NCBI RefSeq assembly: GCF_031119625.1
Contig: NZ_JAVHZV010000020.1
Span: 62,001 to 126,000 of the forward strand
From: Pseudomonas sp. G34
GTDB taxonomy: Bacteria; Pseudomonadota; Gammaproteobacteria; Pseudomonadales; Pseudomonadaceae
DNA length: 64,000 bases
Direction of reading: 5' to 3'
Below are positions 27,586 through 36,204 of the stretch, piece after piece. Position 1 is the stretch's first letter. Every line of letters begins with the position of its first letter. The position numbers were made by a program, and so were the translations under genes. The notes below the pieces were generated by a model. That model was not told the origin of the DNA and ran no database searches. It was given only the letters and a program-made list of their open reading frames with translations.

Positions 27586-28845
27586 TCAGTAGAGGGTCAA
27601 GGCAGGCACGAAAGAGACCAAGCCGAGCACGATGATCGCCACCAGATAGAACGGCCAAAGCTCGCGCACCACCGCACCGACCTTCTCGCGTGAAATCGCC
27701 GAGGCGATGAACAGCGTGGTGCCCACCGGCGGGGTGAACAGGCCGATGCTCAGGTTGACCACCATCATGATGCCGAGCTGGGTCAGGTCGAGACCGATGG
27801 TGTTGCCGATGGCGACGAAGGTTGGCCCCAGCAGCAGGATCGCCGCCGGCAGGTCGAGGAACATGCCCACCACAACCATGATCAGGTTGAGCATGAGGAT
27901 GACCATCCACGGCGAACTCAGGGTTCGTGCGGTCCACTCCGCCACGGCGGTCGGCACCGACTCCACGGTGAGCACATAGCCCACGAGGTTGGAGGCGGCG
28001 ATCACCAGCATCACCACGCCGGTGGTGATCGCGGTATGTACCAAGGCGTCGTAGAGGCGGCGCAGGGTCAGGTCGCGATAGACCAGCATGCTCACCATCA
28101 AACCGTAGAACACCGCCAGCACGCTGACCTCGGTCGGCGTAGCGATACCCGCGCGCAGCAACACCACGATAAAGGCTGGCATGGCCAGCGCTGGCATTGC
28201 CGCAATGGTCACGCGCAAAACGCCCTTCAGGGTGACTTCACCGGCCAGCCGCTTGAAGCCACGCAGGCGCCCCGACAGGTAGCAGGTGAGCATGAAGCCG
28301 ACGCACAGCATGAGCCCAGGAACCAGGCCGGCGAGAAACAGCGTGGCAATCGATTGGTTGGACACGGCGGCATAGAGAATCAGCGGAATCGACGGCGGAA
28401 TCAACCCGGCGATGGTGGCCGACGAGGCCGTGGCAGCCGCCGCAAAAGCGCCTGGGTAGCCCTCGCGCTTCTGCCAGGGAATCAGCATCGAGCCGAGCGC
28501 TGACGCCTCTGCTACCGCCGAGCCGGAAACCCCGCCGAACACGGTGGACCCGACTACCGTGACCTGCCCGAGCCCGCCGTGGAACCGGCCGACCAGCATG
28601 GTGGCGAAATCGATCAGGCGCTTGCCCAGCGTGCCGCCCATCATCAGGCTGCCCGAGAGCATGAAGAACGGAATCGCCAGCAGCGGGAAACTCTGCGTGG
28701 GCTGAAAGATCTTCACGATTGCCGCAACGCTGGGAATGCCGCCCACAGTGACAGCGGCAATACCCGAGCTGATCAGCAACGCGTAACCGACCGGCAACGC
28801 CAGCGCCAGCAGCACGGCGAAGACCAGAAGCATCATGAGCGTCAT
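27586..28845 (-). CDS. dctM: TRAP transporter large membrane subunit (DctM)
   Basis: 419 residues with about 12-13 membrane helices. IPFFMLSGSLMMGG, GSTVFGGVSGSAVAEASALGS and FTPPVGTTLFIASAISREKVG are typical DctM motifs around the Na+ and substrate sites. It forms the ion-coupled channel of a tripartite ATP-independent periplasmic transporter for organic or sugar acids. Its start overlaps the dctQ stop by 4 bases (ATGA), as normal for these operons. The order P-Q-M is conserved. Confidence 0.92.
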   Translation of the reverse strand: MTLMMLLVFAVLLALALPVGYALLISSGIAAVTVGGIPSVAAIVKIFQPTQSFPLLAIPFFMLSGSLMMGGTLGKRLIDFATMLVGRFHGGLGQVTVVGSTVFGGVSGSAVAEASALGSMLIPWQKREGYPGAFAAAATASSATIAGLIPPSIPLILYAAVSNQSIATLFLAGLVPGLMLCVGFMLTCYLSGRLRGFKRLAGEVTLKGVLRVTIAAMPALAMPAFIVVLLRAGIATPTEVSVLAVFYGLMVSMLVYRDLTLRRLYDALVHTAITTGVVMLVIAASNLVGYVLTVESVPTAVAEWTARTLSSPWMVILMLNLIMVVVGMFLDLPAAILLLGPTFVAIGNTIGLDLTQLGIMMVVNLSIGLFTPPVGTTLFIASAISREKVGAVVRELWPFYLVAIIVLGLVSFVPALTLY

Positions 28846-29408
28846 ACGTCGTCCTCGATTTGGTGGGCGCGAACAGCGAGGGGATCACCGGCATACAGCA
28901 GGTGAACCAACGTGGTCAGGGCGGTGAAGGCGAGGCCGACGAAGCCGGCGATCATGGCCAGATACGCCCACTTGGCCGAGATTCCAGTGACCGGATAGAT
29001 CTCGCCCCCGGTGATCTCGATCACATCGAGGCCGACCCAGGCCAGGTAGAAAAACGTGGCGCAGATCAAGGCCTGATGGCCAATCAGCAACACCCGATTA
29101 CCACCTCCGCCAATCCAGCCCTGGATGGCGGTGACGGCGATGTGTTGACCGCGTTGGGCAGCCAGCACGATGCCGCCCATCACCAGCCAGGGGAACAGGA
29201 TGTTGGGCATCTCGGTGGGCCAGCCCATGCCCTGATTGGTCAGGTAGCGCACCACCACCTCGGCCATCAGCGATACGAACATGGCCACCAGCGCGGTGAT
29301 CACCGCCACCACGCTGAGCGCCACAATCACCTTGTCCACCCACCTCGCCATCTGCGCCAGAACGCCGGACTGCAACGAGTCGTTGCTGGAGGTTTGGGCG
29401 GCCATCAT
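28842..29408 (-). CDS. dctQ: TRAP transporter small membrane subunit (DctQ)
   Basis: 188 residues with four predicted helices, including VVRYLTNQGMGWPTEMPN, the usual DctQ positions after helix 2. It pairs with DctM as the transporter's small subunit. Start and stop both overlap the neighbouring TRAP genes by 4 bases, which indicates translational coupling of all three. Confidence 0.88.
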   Translation of the reverse strand: MMAAQTSSNDSLQSGVLAQMARWVDKVIVALSVVAVITALVAMFVSLMAEVVVRYLTNQGMGWPTEMPNILFPWLVMGGIVLAAQRGQHIAVTAIQGWIGGGGNRVLLIGHQALICATFFYLAWVGLDVIEITGGEIYPVTGISAKWAYLAMIAGFVGLAFTALTTLVHLLYAGDPLAVRAHQIEDDV

Positions 29409-30379
29409 TGCTTACCTGCTTCCGAAACGATCAGCTCCACCAGCTCGGGGTATTGCTTGGACCACTTGTCGTAGACCGACTTGGTCTTGGCGGCGAATGC
29501 CGCCTGGTCAATTTCGTTGAGCTGCACACCAGCCTCGCTCAGCTTGGTGCGCAGCTCAATATCGGCCGCCAGCGACATCTGGCGATTGAGCTTGCCGGCT
29601 TCCACCGCCGCTTCCTTGATCGCCGCCTGGTCGGCCTTGGACAGACCGGCCCAGATCATCTTGCTGGCCAGCAGTGGCGTGGTCTCGTACTTGTGCCCGG
29701 TCAGCGAGATGTACTTCTGCACCTCGTAGAGTTTGGAGGAATAGATGTTCATCAGCGGGTTCTCCTGGCCATCGAACACCCCCTGTTGCAGGGCGATGTA
29801 CAGCTCGGAGAAGGCCAGCGGGCCTGGGTTGGCGCCCAGTGCCTTGAAGATGTCCAGGGTCATCGCATCTGGTGGCGTGCGCACCTTGATGCCCTGCAGG
29901 TCTTCGGGTTTTACGATCGGACGCTTGTTGTTGCTGGTATGGCGGATGCCGTTATCCCACAGCGCCAGCACAACCAAACCCTTCTTGTTGGCGGCCTCAT
30001 CGAGCTTGGCGCCGACCGGGCCATCGACAACCTTGTAGGCATGTTCGAGATCGCGAAACAGGAACGGCAGGCCGACCACGTTGAATTCCGGCACCACGCC
30101 TGCGGTGCTGCCCTGGGAGTTGGTGCTGAACGCCAGGGTACCCAGGCGCATGTTGGTCAGCGATTCGACATCATCGCCGAACTGGGCACTGCCACCGACC
30201 TCGACCTTGACGCGACCTTCGGTCTTCTGCTCGACCAACTCGGCGAACGTCAGGGATGCCACCGCCTTCGGGTTGCCCGGCGCGGCGTTGTGGGAGAGGC
30301 GCAGCACCTGCTGCGCCCAACTGGTGGAGGCAGTAGCCAATGCAAAGGTTGCGGCCACAGCAATCAATGTCTTTTTCAT
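29405..30379 (-). CDS. dctP: TRAP transporter periplasmic binding protein (DctP)
   Basis: 324 residues with a signal peptide (MKKTLIAVAATFALATASTS, cut near SWAQQ) and a DctP domain: LRLSHNAAPGNPKAVAS, GLPFLFRDLEHAYKVVDG, DLQGIKVRTPPDAM and AFSELYIALQQGVFDGQENP. The conserved Arg in KVRT is the carboxylate anchor of this family, so the ligand is probably an organic or sugar acid. The start at 30379 has AAGGTAAAG upstream. It is separated from the SDR gene by 107 bases with a weak hairpin, so TRAP genes may have partly separate expression. Confidence 0.92.
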   Translation of the reverse strand: MKKTLIAVAATFALATASTSWAQQVLRLSHNAAPGNPKAVASLTFAELVEQKTEGRVKVEVGGSAQFGDDVESLTNMRLGTLAFSTNSQGSTAGVVPEFNVVGLPFLFRDLEHAYKVVDGPVGAKLDEAANKKGLVVLALWDNGIRHTSNNKRPIVKPEDLQGIKVRTPPDAMTLDIFKALGANPGPLAFSELYIALQQGVFDGQENPLMNIYSSKLYEVQKYISLTGHKYETTPLLASKMIWAGLSKADQAAIKEAAVEAGKLNRQMSLAADIELRTKLSEAGVQLNEIDQAAFAAKTKSVYDKWSKQYPELVELIVSEAGKQ

Positions 30380-30486
30380 GAGCTTTACCTTGCGTTTCTT
30401 ATTGATATTGTCTGCATGTCTTGCTTGTTGCAGGTGGTCCGTGCAGACCGCATGGCAGCGCCCGCACGTGGCCAACCCGGTGCTGC

Positions 30487-31251
30487 TCAACCGTGGATGA
30501 GCATGCCACCGTTGACGTCGATCACCGCTCCGGTGATGTACGCCGACAGGTTCGAGGCGAGGAACAGGTAGGCACCCGCCACCTCCTCGGCATTACCCAG
30601 GCGATTGAGCGGGATGCTAGCGGCGATCTCGGCCTTCTGCTGATCACTGAGCTTGCCGGCGCTGATATCGGTCTGGATCAGGCCAGGGGTCACGCAGTTG
30701 ACGCGGATGTTGCTCGGCCCGAATTCGCGTGCCATGGCCTTGGCCAGCCCCAGCACACCGGCCTTCGCCGCCGAGTAGTGCGGGCCGCCGAGGATGCCGC
30801 CACCACGCTGAGCCGACACCGACGACATGCAGGCGATAGAACCACTGCCCTGCGCCTGCATGTGCGGAATGACGGCCTGAGACAGGTACAGTACGCCACG
30901 CAGGTTGACATCGAGGATGCGATCCCAGCTCGCCGGGTCGATTTCCAGGGTTTTCACCGGCTGGGTGATGCCGGCGTTGTTGATCAGCACGTCGATACGG
31001 CCGAAGTCGGCGATGGCGCGCTCGGTGGCCTTGAGGCAGGCATCCTTGTCCGTCACGTTGCAGGCATAACCACGGTGCTCGGGGCCGATGGCAGCCGCGG
31101 CTTCGACGGCTGCGCCTTCATCCAGGTCGAGAATTGCCACCTTGGCGCCGTGACTGGCGAACAGCCGAGCGGTGGCCAGGCCGATGCCGCGAGCCGAGGC
31201 GGCGCCCGAGATCATGGCGACCTTGCCGTCGAGAAGAAGAGCGTTGTTCAT
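30487..31251 (-). CDS. SDR-family oxidoreductase (FabG-like)
   Basis: 254 residues with a complete classical SDR core: ISGAASARGIG near residue 14, NNAGIT near 90, catalytic Ser in MSSVSAQ, HYSAAKAG with Tyr and Lys intact near 158, and YITGAVIDVNGG at the C-terminus. It oxidises or reduces a hydroxyl/keto group using NAD(P). Contrast this with the degenerate SDR at 3.4-4.2 kb. It lies between split transketolase genes and the TRAP transporter, so a polyol or sugar-acid dehydrogenase is the best guess. Confidence 0.88.
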   Translation of the reverse strand: MNNALLLDGKVAMISGAASARGIGLATARLFASHGAKVAILDLDEGAAVEAAAAIGPEHRGYACNVTDKDACLKATERAIADFGRIDVLINNAGITQPVKTLEIDPASWDRILDVNLRGVLYLSQAVIPHMQAQGSGSIACMSSVSAQRGGGILGGPHYSAAKAGVLGLAKAMAREFGPSNIRVNCVTPGLIQTDISAGKLSDQQKAEIAASIPLNRLGNAEEVAGAYLFLASNLSAYITGAVIDVNGGMLIHG

Positions 31252-31317
31252 GCAGAAGATCCTTGCAGTAGCGCCGGCATCCGGCGCTTGGAAATATGGG
31301 TTGGCGTGGCGCTGCGT

Positions 31318-32316
31318 TCAGCCGAGCCAGCCTTTGATGGTGGCCGACATCGCTTCTGTGGAAATCCCGTAGCGGTCATGCAGGGTCGGCAGCGCACCGG
31401 CATCGAGGAAGGCATCGGGCAGTGCAATCTGACGAAACTGCGGGGTCACGCCGGCAGTCAGCAGCGCCGTCGCCACGGCTTCGCCGAGCCCGCCAACCGT
31501 ACTGTGGTTTTCCGCCACGACGACCAGGCGTCCGGCGCGGCCTGCTTCGCGCAGGATGGTCGCCACGTCCAGCGGCTTGATGGTCGGCACGTGCAGCACG
31601 CCGACGTCGACCTTGTCCGCCTGCAATGCCTTGGCCACTTCCAGTGCGCGCATGGTCAGGATGCCGGACGAGATCACCAGCACATCCCGGCCGTCACGCA
31701 GCATCTTGGCCTTGCCCAGTTCGAAGCGGTAGCCGTACTCGTCGAGCACCAGCGGCACGTTGCCGCGTAGCAGGCGCATGTATACCGGGCCGTTGTGCGC
31801 GGCGATCTGCGGCACGGCCTGCTCCGTATCGAGCGCATCGCAGGGGTCGACGATGGTCATGCCGGGGATGCCGCGCATCAGCGCGATGTCCTCGGTGGCC
31901 TGGTGGCTGGGGCCGTAGCCGGTGGTGAGACCCGGCAGTGCGCAGCACAGCTTGACGTTGAGGTTCTCCTCGGCGATGACCTGGTGCACGAAGTCGAAGG
32001 CACGCCGCGTAGCGAACACCGCGTAGGTGGTGGCGAACGGCACGAAGCCTTCCTTGGCCATGCCGCCGGCTGCAGCCATCAGCAGCTGCTCGGCCATGCC
32101 CATCTGGAAGAAACGCTCCGGGTAGGCCTGGCCGAACAGGTGCAGGTCGGTGTACTTGGCCAGGTCGGCGGTCAGGCCGACGATCTCGGGGCGGTTGGCG
32201 GCCAGCTCGACCAGGGCCTTGCCGAATGGGGCTGACTGCACGCGCTGCCCTTCGGAGGCAATCGAGGCGATCATCGCCGAGGTGGTCAGGCGTGGTTTCT
32301 TGGCGGTGGTGCTCAT
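31318..32316 (-). CDS. transketolase C-terminal half (PYR plus C-terminal domains)
   Basis: 332 residues. The PYR domain has PEIVGLTADLAKYTDL and RFFQMGMAEQLLMAAAGGMA with the TPP-activating Glu, followed by ATTYAVFATRRAFDF and the C-terminal Rossmann-like domain. Together with the next gene it reconstitutes a transketolase split at the normal linker, as in many sugar catabolic operons. The start at 32316 gives an ATGA overlap with the upstream N-terminal half. Transketolase moves two-carbon units between sugars or transfers them from a ketose to an aldehyde acceptor. Confidence 0.9.
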   Translation of the reverse strand: MSTTAKKPRLTTSAMIASIASEGQRVQSAPFGKALVELAANRPEIVGLTADLAKYTDLHLFGQAYPERFFQMGMAEQLLMAAAGGMAKEGFVPFATTYAVFATRRAFDFVHQVIAEENLNVKLCCALPGLTTGYGPSHQATEDIALMRGIPGMTIVDPCDALDTEQAVPQIAAHNGPVYMRLLRGNVPLVLDEYGYRFELGKAKMLRDGRDVLVISSGILTMRALEVAKALQADKVDVGVLHVPTIKPLDVATILREAGRAGRLVVVAENHSTVGGLGEAVATALLTAGVTPQFRQIALPDAFLDAGALPTLHDRYGISTEAMSATIKGWLG

Positions 32317-33164
32317 CGGGCAGCTCCCTGGGCTTGATCGAGAATATCGAGGGCCTGCTGCCACTCGGCCTGGTCGACACGGATGAAGTGGTTCTTCTCG
32401 CGGCTTTCGAGGAATGGCACGCCCTTGCCCATCAGGGTGTCGCAGAGGATCACGCGCGGCTTGGCTTCGGCGAGGTTGCGCGCGGTGTCGAAGGCCGCGA
32501 TCACGGCAGCAAGGTCATTGCCGTCCACGCGCTGCACATGCCAGCCAAACGCTGCCCATTTGTCAGCCAGCGGCTCGAAGCCCATGACCTTGCTCGAAGG
32601 GCCATCAGCCTGCTGGTTGTTGATGTCGACCACGCAGATCAGGTTGCCCAGGCCATGGTGAGCCGCGCCCATCGCCGCCTCCCAGGTCGAGCCTTCGTCC
32701 AGTTCGCCATCGGACATCGAGTTGTAGACGAAAGCCGGGTTACCCTTCAGCCGTAGCCCGAGCGCCATGCCCACGGCAATCGGCAAGCCCTGACCGAGCG
32801 AGCCGCCTGACATTTCCATGCCTGGCGTGTAGGTCGCCATGCCCGACATCGGCAGGCGGCTGTCATCACTGCCGTAGGTTTCGAGTTCGTCTTCGGGAAT
32901 GACCTTCGCCTCGATCAGTGCCGCGTAGAAGGCAATGGCGTAATGACCGTGGGACAGCAGGAAGCGGTCGCGACCCTCCCAGCCTGGGTCTGCGGGGCGC
33001 AGGTTCAGCGCATGGCAGTAGGCGGTCGCCAGCACATCGGCGTAGCCCAGTGCCTGGCCGACATAGCCCTGCCCCTGCACCTCCCCCATCTGCAGCGCAA
33101 AGCGGCGGATGCGGTAGGCGCCTTCGGCAACCCTGGCGTGGACGGAAGAATTATTGTTCTGCAC
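32313..33164 (-). CDS. transketolase N-terminal half (PP domain)
   Basis: 283 residues, the usual length of split N-terminal transketolase subunits. DRFLLSHGHYAIAFYAAL and EMSGGSLGQGLPIAVG are typical, and the TPP/Mg site is SDGELDEGSTWEAAMGAA...VVDINNQQ (GDGE in most relatives, SDGE here). The start is the GTG at 33164: AAGGAG lies 6 bases upstream, while upstream ATG codons lack a ribosome site and would add unrelated residues. It is the first gene of the operon and divergent from the LysR-type regulator. Confidence 0.9.
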   Translation of the reverse strand: MQNNNSSVHARVAEGAYRIRRFALQMGEVQGQGYVGQALGYADVLATAYCHALNLRPADPGWEGRDRFLLSHGHYAIAFYAALIEAKVIPEDELETYGSDDSRLPMSGMATYTPGMEMSGGSLGQGLPIAVGMALGLRLKGNPAFVYNSMSDGELDEGSTWEAAMGAAHHGLGNLICVVDINNQQADGPSSKVMGFEPLADKWAAFGWHVQRVDGNDLAAVIAAFDTARNLAEAKPRVILCDTLMGKGVPFLESREKNHFIRVDQAEWQQALDILDQAQGAAR

Positions 33165-33357
33165 GCAGTTCTCCTTGATATAGCCCGGCGCATGGTACTG
33201 CCGGTGCTTCATTCGTCTCGGTTGGAGCTTGAGTCTCCAGGCCTGCCAAGCACCTCTGCGGTTCGCCTGGCGAGTGAGAGAAAGCCTATTCCCTTGATTT
33301 TTTGTGCTCAAACGAATAGTTAAGGCAGATAGATGAACTGAGCTAATGTGAAACGCC

Positions 33358-34314
33358 ATGCAAAACCGGGTTTCTTTCAAGGCAATTCAGGCTTTCGAGG
33401 CAGCGGCACGCCTGTCGTCCTTTGCGCTGGCAGCGGAGGAGCTGTTCGTCACCGCCTCGGCGATCAGCCATCAGATAAAACTGCTGGAGGAGCAATTTGG
33501 TGTTCGCCTGTTCCATCGCGTGCATCGCGCGGTGGTGCTGACCGATGCCGGCCGTGTGTATGCCGAAGAGGTCTCGGCGGCATTTGCCAGAATCGACATG
33601 GCGACCCGCGAGCTGGGGCGCACCGCCAAAAGCGACATCCTTACCGTGCATTCGACACCCAGTTTCGCCACCCAGTGGCTGATGCCCCGCCTGGCACGGT
33701 TCAGCGCCCTGGAACCGGATATCGACGTGCGCCTGAACGCGTCCTACCCGGCACCGGCCGACCTACTGACGCAAGGCGTGGACATCGACATCCGCTACGG
33801 CATGAAACGCCTGCAGCCTGCGGGGACCATGGTGCTGCCCTTCCCCGCCGAAACCATCGTGCCGCTCTGCGCACCATCACTTGCCAACGGTGAGCAGCCG
33901 GTTCGCGTGCCAGAGGATCTGCACCACCACATGCTCATACACAGCGAGGTGTGCCTGGTGAGCTGGCGCGACTGGATGCGCCAGCACCGCAAGGTCAGCC
34001 TCGACATATCGCGTGGGCCGCGCTTCGATCGCTCGTTCATGGCGATCAGTGCGGCGGTGGATGGCCAAGGCATATGCCTGGAAAGCTTGCTGCTTGTACA
34101 ACGCGAACTGGAGACGGGCCGGCTGGTAGCCCCATTCGGGTTCACGGGCCCCAAAGTCCAGGGTTATACCTTCAATGTTCTGAAATCATGCGCGGAGCTT
34201 CCCAAGATACGCAGCTTCCAGGACTGGCTATTCAGCGAACTCGAAGATGATTACTCACCAAACCAGCCCAAACGGGCAGGCAAAAAACCAGCGGCTAACA
34301 CCGATCATGCGTGA
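33358..34314 (+). CDS. LysR-family regulator, GcvA-like
   Basis: 318 residues. The N-terminal HTH (LSSFALAAEELFVTASAISH then IKLLEEQFGVRLFHR) and STPSFATQWLMPRLARF at the start of the effector domain follow the GcvA-type pattern. Divergent from the split transketolase/TRAP operon across a 193-base intergenic region that contains AT-rich stretches, it is the likely local regulator responding to the pathway substrate. The last bases overlap the start of the antitoxin gene. Confidence 0.9.
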   Translation: MQNRVSFKAIQAFEAAARLSSFALAAEELFVTASAISHQIKLLEEQFGVRLFHRVHRAVVLTDAGRVYAEEVSAAFARIDMATRELGRTAKSDILTVHSTPSFATQWLMPRLARFSALEPDIDVRLNASYPAPADLLTQGVDIDIRYGMKRLQPAGTMVLPFPAETIVPLCAPSLANGEQPVRVPEDLHHHMLIHSEVCLVSWRDWMRQHRKVSLDISRGPRFDRSFMAISAAVDGQGICLESLLLVQRELETGRLVAPFGFTGPKVQGYTFNVLKSCAELPKIRSFQDWLFSELEDDYSPNQPKRAGKKPAANTDHA

Positions 34315-34468
34315 TACCTCCCAGCAGCAGGCCACAGCACATGGTGAATTCGTGCAGCGCAAGGTGGCCGTTGCCAGAGCCTCGGTCGAGGCTGGCCGCG
34401 GCCGCTCCAATGAGGATGTGGAGGCCGCATTCGCTGCACGCCGCACCAAGGCGCAGGGCCACCAATGA
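34307..34468 (+). CDS. short antitoxin, PaaA2/stability-determinant type
   Basis: 53 residues from ATG 34307 (MRDTSQQQATAHGEFV). The body FVQRKVAVARASVEAGRGRS followed by NEDVEAAFAARRTKAQ matches small type II antitoxins that precede RelE/ParE toxins. A longer reading from 34247 is possible but would overlap LysR more. The stop overlaps the ATG of the toxin remnant (ATGA), the classical layout of such modules. As the toxin is broken, this may be an orphan antitoxin. Confidence 0.65.
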   Translation: MRDTSQQQATAHGEFVQRKVAVARASVEAGRGRSNEDVEAAFAARRTKAQGHQ

Positions 34469-34748
34469 CGGTCATCTGCACGCCCGAAGCCGAGCAGGAT
34501 GGTTTGGGTATACGGGCCTACATTGCGGCAGATAATCCTCCAGCTGCCGTGCGCATGGATGAGCCATTCAGTGCCGCTGCAGCCTCCCGGAAAGACTCTC
34601 CCGACAAGGGGAATTGCCGCTGGCCGTAGGCACCCGCGAACTCATGCCGCACGAAAACTACCGGCTCGTCTAGCGGACTGAAAATGATGCGGTCTGGATT
34701 CTCGCTCTGGCGCATGTCGCCAGGATATGGCCCGCGCTCCAGAGCTGA
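34465..34748 (+). pseudogene. ParE/RelE-type toxin, inactivated
   Basis: Reading from ATG 34465 gives MTVICTPEAEQDGLGIRAYI then AADNPPAAVRMDEPFSAAA, the N-terminal half of a ParE-family toxin, which then runs into a stop at 34634 in the wrong frame. A second frame continues with GTRELMPHENYRLV, then a TAG at 34671-34673, then RTENDAVWILALAHVARIWP to TGA 34746-34748. Intact relatives read YRLVYE..., so the TAG replaces a Tyr codon. One frameshift near 34590-34600 and one nonsense mutation explain the whole stretch. The product would not be functional. Confidence 0.8.
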
Positions 34749-34790
34749 GAGGCGAACCGAGGTGCCTTTCGACACTTTCCCACGCCGGCA

Positions 34791-34876
34791 GGCCCTGAAA
34801 AGCAAAATCCACAGAAACTCTATGAATTTCAGGGGCTTAGGCTTGAGATATGGCGGGAAGATAGGGATTTGAACCC
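34791..34876. repeat. attachment-site repeat, left (attL-like), with tRNA-Ser 3' end
   Basis: An 86-base direct repeat of 43861-43946, differing at 4 positions. The last 26 bases (34851-34876) copy the 3' end of tRNA-Ser including its CCA, and the preceding 60 bases copy the sequence downstream of that tRNA. This marks the left end of an island integrated in the tRNA gene. Confidence 0.88.
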
Positions 34877-35039
34877 GTTTTTGAGCAGTTTCAGTGCGTC
34901 ACAGTGCGTGCCAATGTGTGATTTTGCTGGGCCTCAGCGTGTCGATTCGTGGCTATGCGGCACAGTGTTTTCGACACTTTTTCGACACATGCCAAGATGA
35001 TAAGATTTTAAAATCGACACCCTAATTGAACGGATTCAA

Positions 35040-36005
35040 ATGGAAAAAATCATTCTAACCGACAAATTGTGGCAAGGATTTATAGGTCAAGCTTACTCAG
35101 AGAAGCTTTTGGAGCTTCCAGCCTCCGAGCATGATGAAGTAGGAAAAATCCTAAATAGATACAAGGTCTCAAAGCATAAAAAAGAAGCGCTTACGCTTTT
35201 TTTGTTGTATGACAAAACAATAATATCTGATGACCATTTAGGGATTTCCTCCCCCCTCCTTGAAGCCCAGAACTGCATCAACCTCTGCTCTGAACGCCAA
35301 GTACTAGACAATATATTTGCATACTCCAACTGGACCGACAAAAGGGATCCTACTGCGTTCGCTAAGGCACTCGAACTAGTTAAAGACAACATCGAATTCG
35401 TAGTGCCGTGGGCAGCAAAGCAAAAGTTTATAATGCTAGACCAGGTAGCAAAGGACTTTAGGCTTTCAAAACATCAAGTCATCACGCACTTCACCGACTT
35501 TGGCTATCAATACTTTAATTCACGGGAGCTCCCCTTAGATCATATATTTACAAAAACAGTCGGCGAAGAAATCGCAAATATATTTTGTGACGGATTTAAA
35601 GAGGCAAGTAAGAACCCCGAGATATTCCATAATGTCGATGTGACTCTTTTTAGATTAATGGTTCAAGCTGAAAGATTCGCGAACGCAAAAACTCTATCTA
35701 TTGAATATAAAGCTCCTGCTGCCGGTACGATTACCAGTGATGGCCGCTATGCTTTTGATTCCAAAACTGACCCATCAAACCCCAGCACATTGGTATCTGA
35801 CTTTCATGTGGTCAGGCAAGCTTTCACTGATGCTAGTCTTTCCATACCAGTACCCAGCTCTATAAAAGAAGCAATAACACTAAAGTCAGACCCCAACTTC
35901 AAACCTTTCCAAGAGCAACTAACTCTATTTCAGCGAAAATTTGCTACAGGGCAAGTCAGAGATTCAGAGAAAATAATTAATGAAATAAGGAGGGCAAGGA
36001 AATAA
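35040..36005 (+). CDS. hypothetical island protein, AT-rich
   Basis: 321 residues, soluble as read, with no domain I recognise. It starts MEKIILTDKLWQGFIGQAYS; a possible helix-turn-helix-like stretch is VAKDFRLSKHQVITHFTDFG near residue 145. Composition is much more AT-rich than the flanking chromosome and codon use is foreign, consistent with transfer. After the TAA at 36003-36005 the same frame stays open to TAG 36198-36200, giving about 64 further codons with a hydrophobic stretch (AVIESIFLAGLPALSMSATI). The gene may have lost a membrane-seeking C-terminus. Confidence 0.65.
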   Translation: MEKIILTDKLWQGFIGQAYSEKLLELPASEHDEVGKILNRYKVSKHKKEALTLFLLYDKTIISDDHLGISSPLLEAQNCINLCSERQVLDNIFAYSNWTDKRDPTAFAKALELVKDNIEFVVPWAAKQKFIMLDQVAKDFRLSKHQVITHFTDFGYQYFNSRELPLDHIFTKTVGEEIANIFCDGFKEASKNPEIFHNVDVTLFRLMVQAERFANAKTLSIEYKAPAAGTITSDGRYAFDSKTDPSNPSTLVSDFHVVRQAFTDASLSIPVPSSIKEAITLKSDPNFKPFQEQLTLFQRKFATGQVRDSEKIINEIRRARK

Positions 36006-36204
36006 TTAAAGATCTCTACCGAAGTCACTAAGGGTCTAAAGCTTGTTACTTACTCATCGTTACCGACCGCCGTTATTGAGTCGATATTCCTAGCCGGCCT
36101 TCCGGCCCTAAGCATGAGCGCAACTATTTTATCTACCGCCGGCCAAGCATTTAGTGACATTACTGAAAGAAAAAATAGCTGGATATTATTCGGCAAGTAG
36201 CTTG

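Noticed and set aside
27536..27937. Upstream extension of the beta-hydroxyacid dehydrogenase
   Set aside because: The frame is open into dctM, but the cofactor-binding motif begins at MTTIAFAG (27535), the normal N-terminus.
30410..30448. GTCTGCA...TGCAGAC hairpin between the SDR and dctP genes
   Set aside because: A 7-base stem with a 25-base loop and no T tract is too weak to call a terminator or attenuator.
34247..34306. Longer N-terminus for the antitoxin, starting MITHQTSPNG
   Set aside because: It would overlap LysR by 68 bases, and family similarity begins after MRDTSQQQ. The start at 34307 is preferred.
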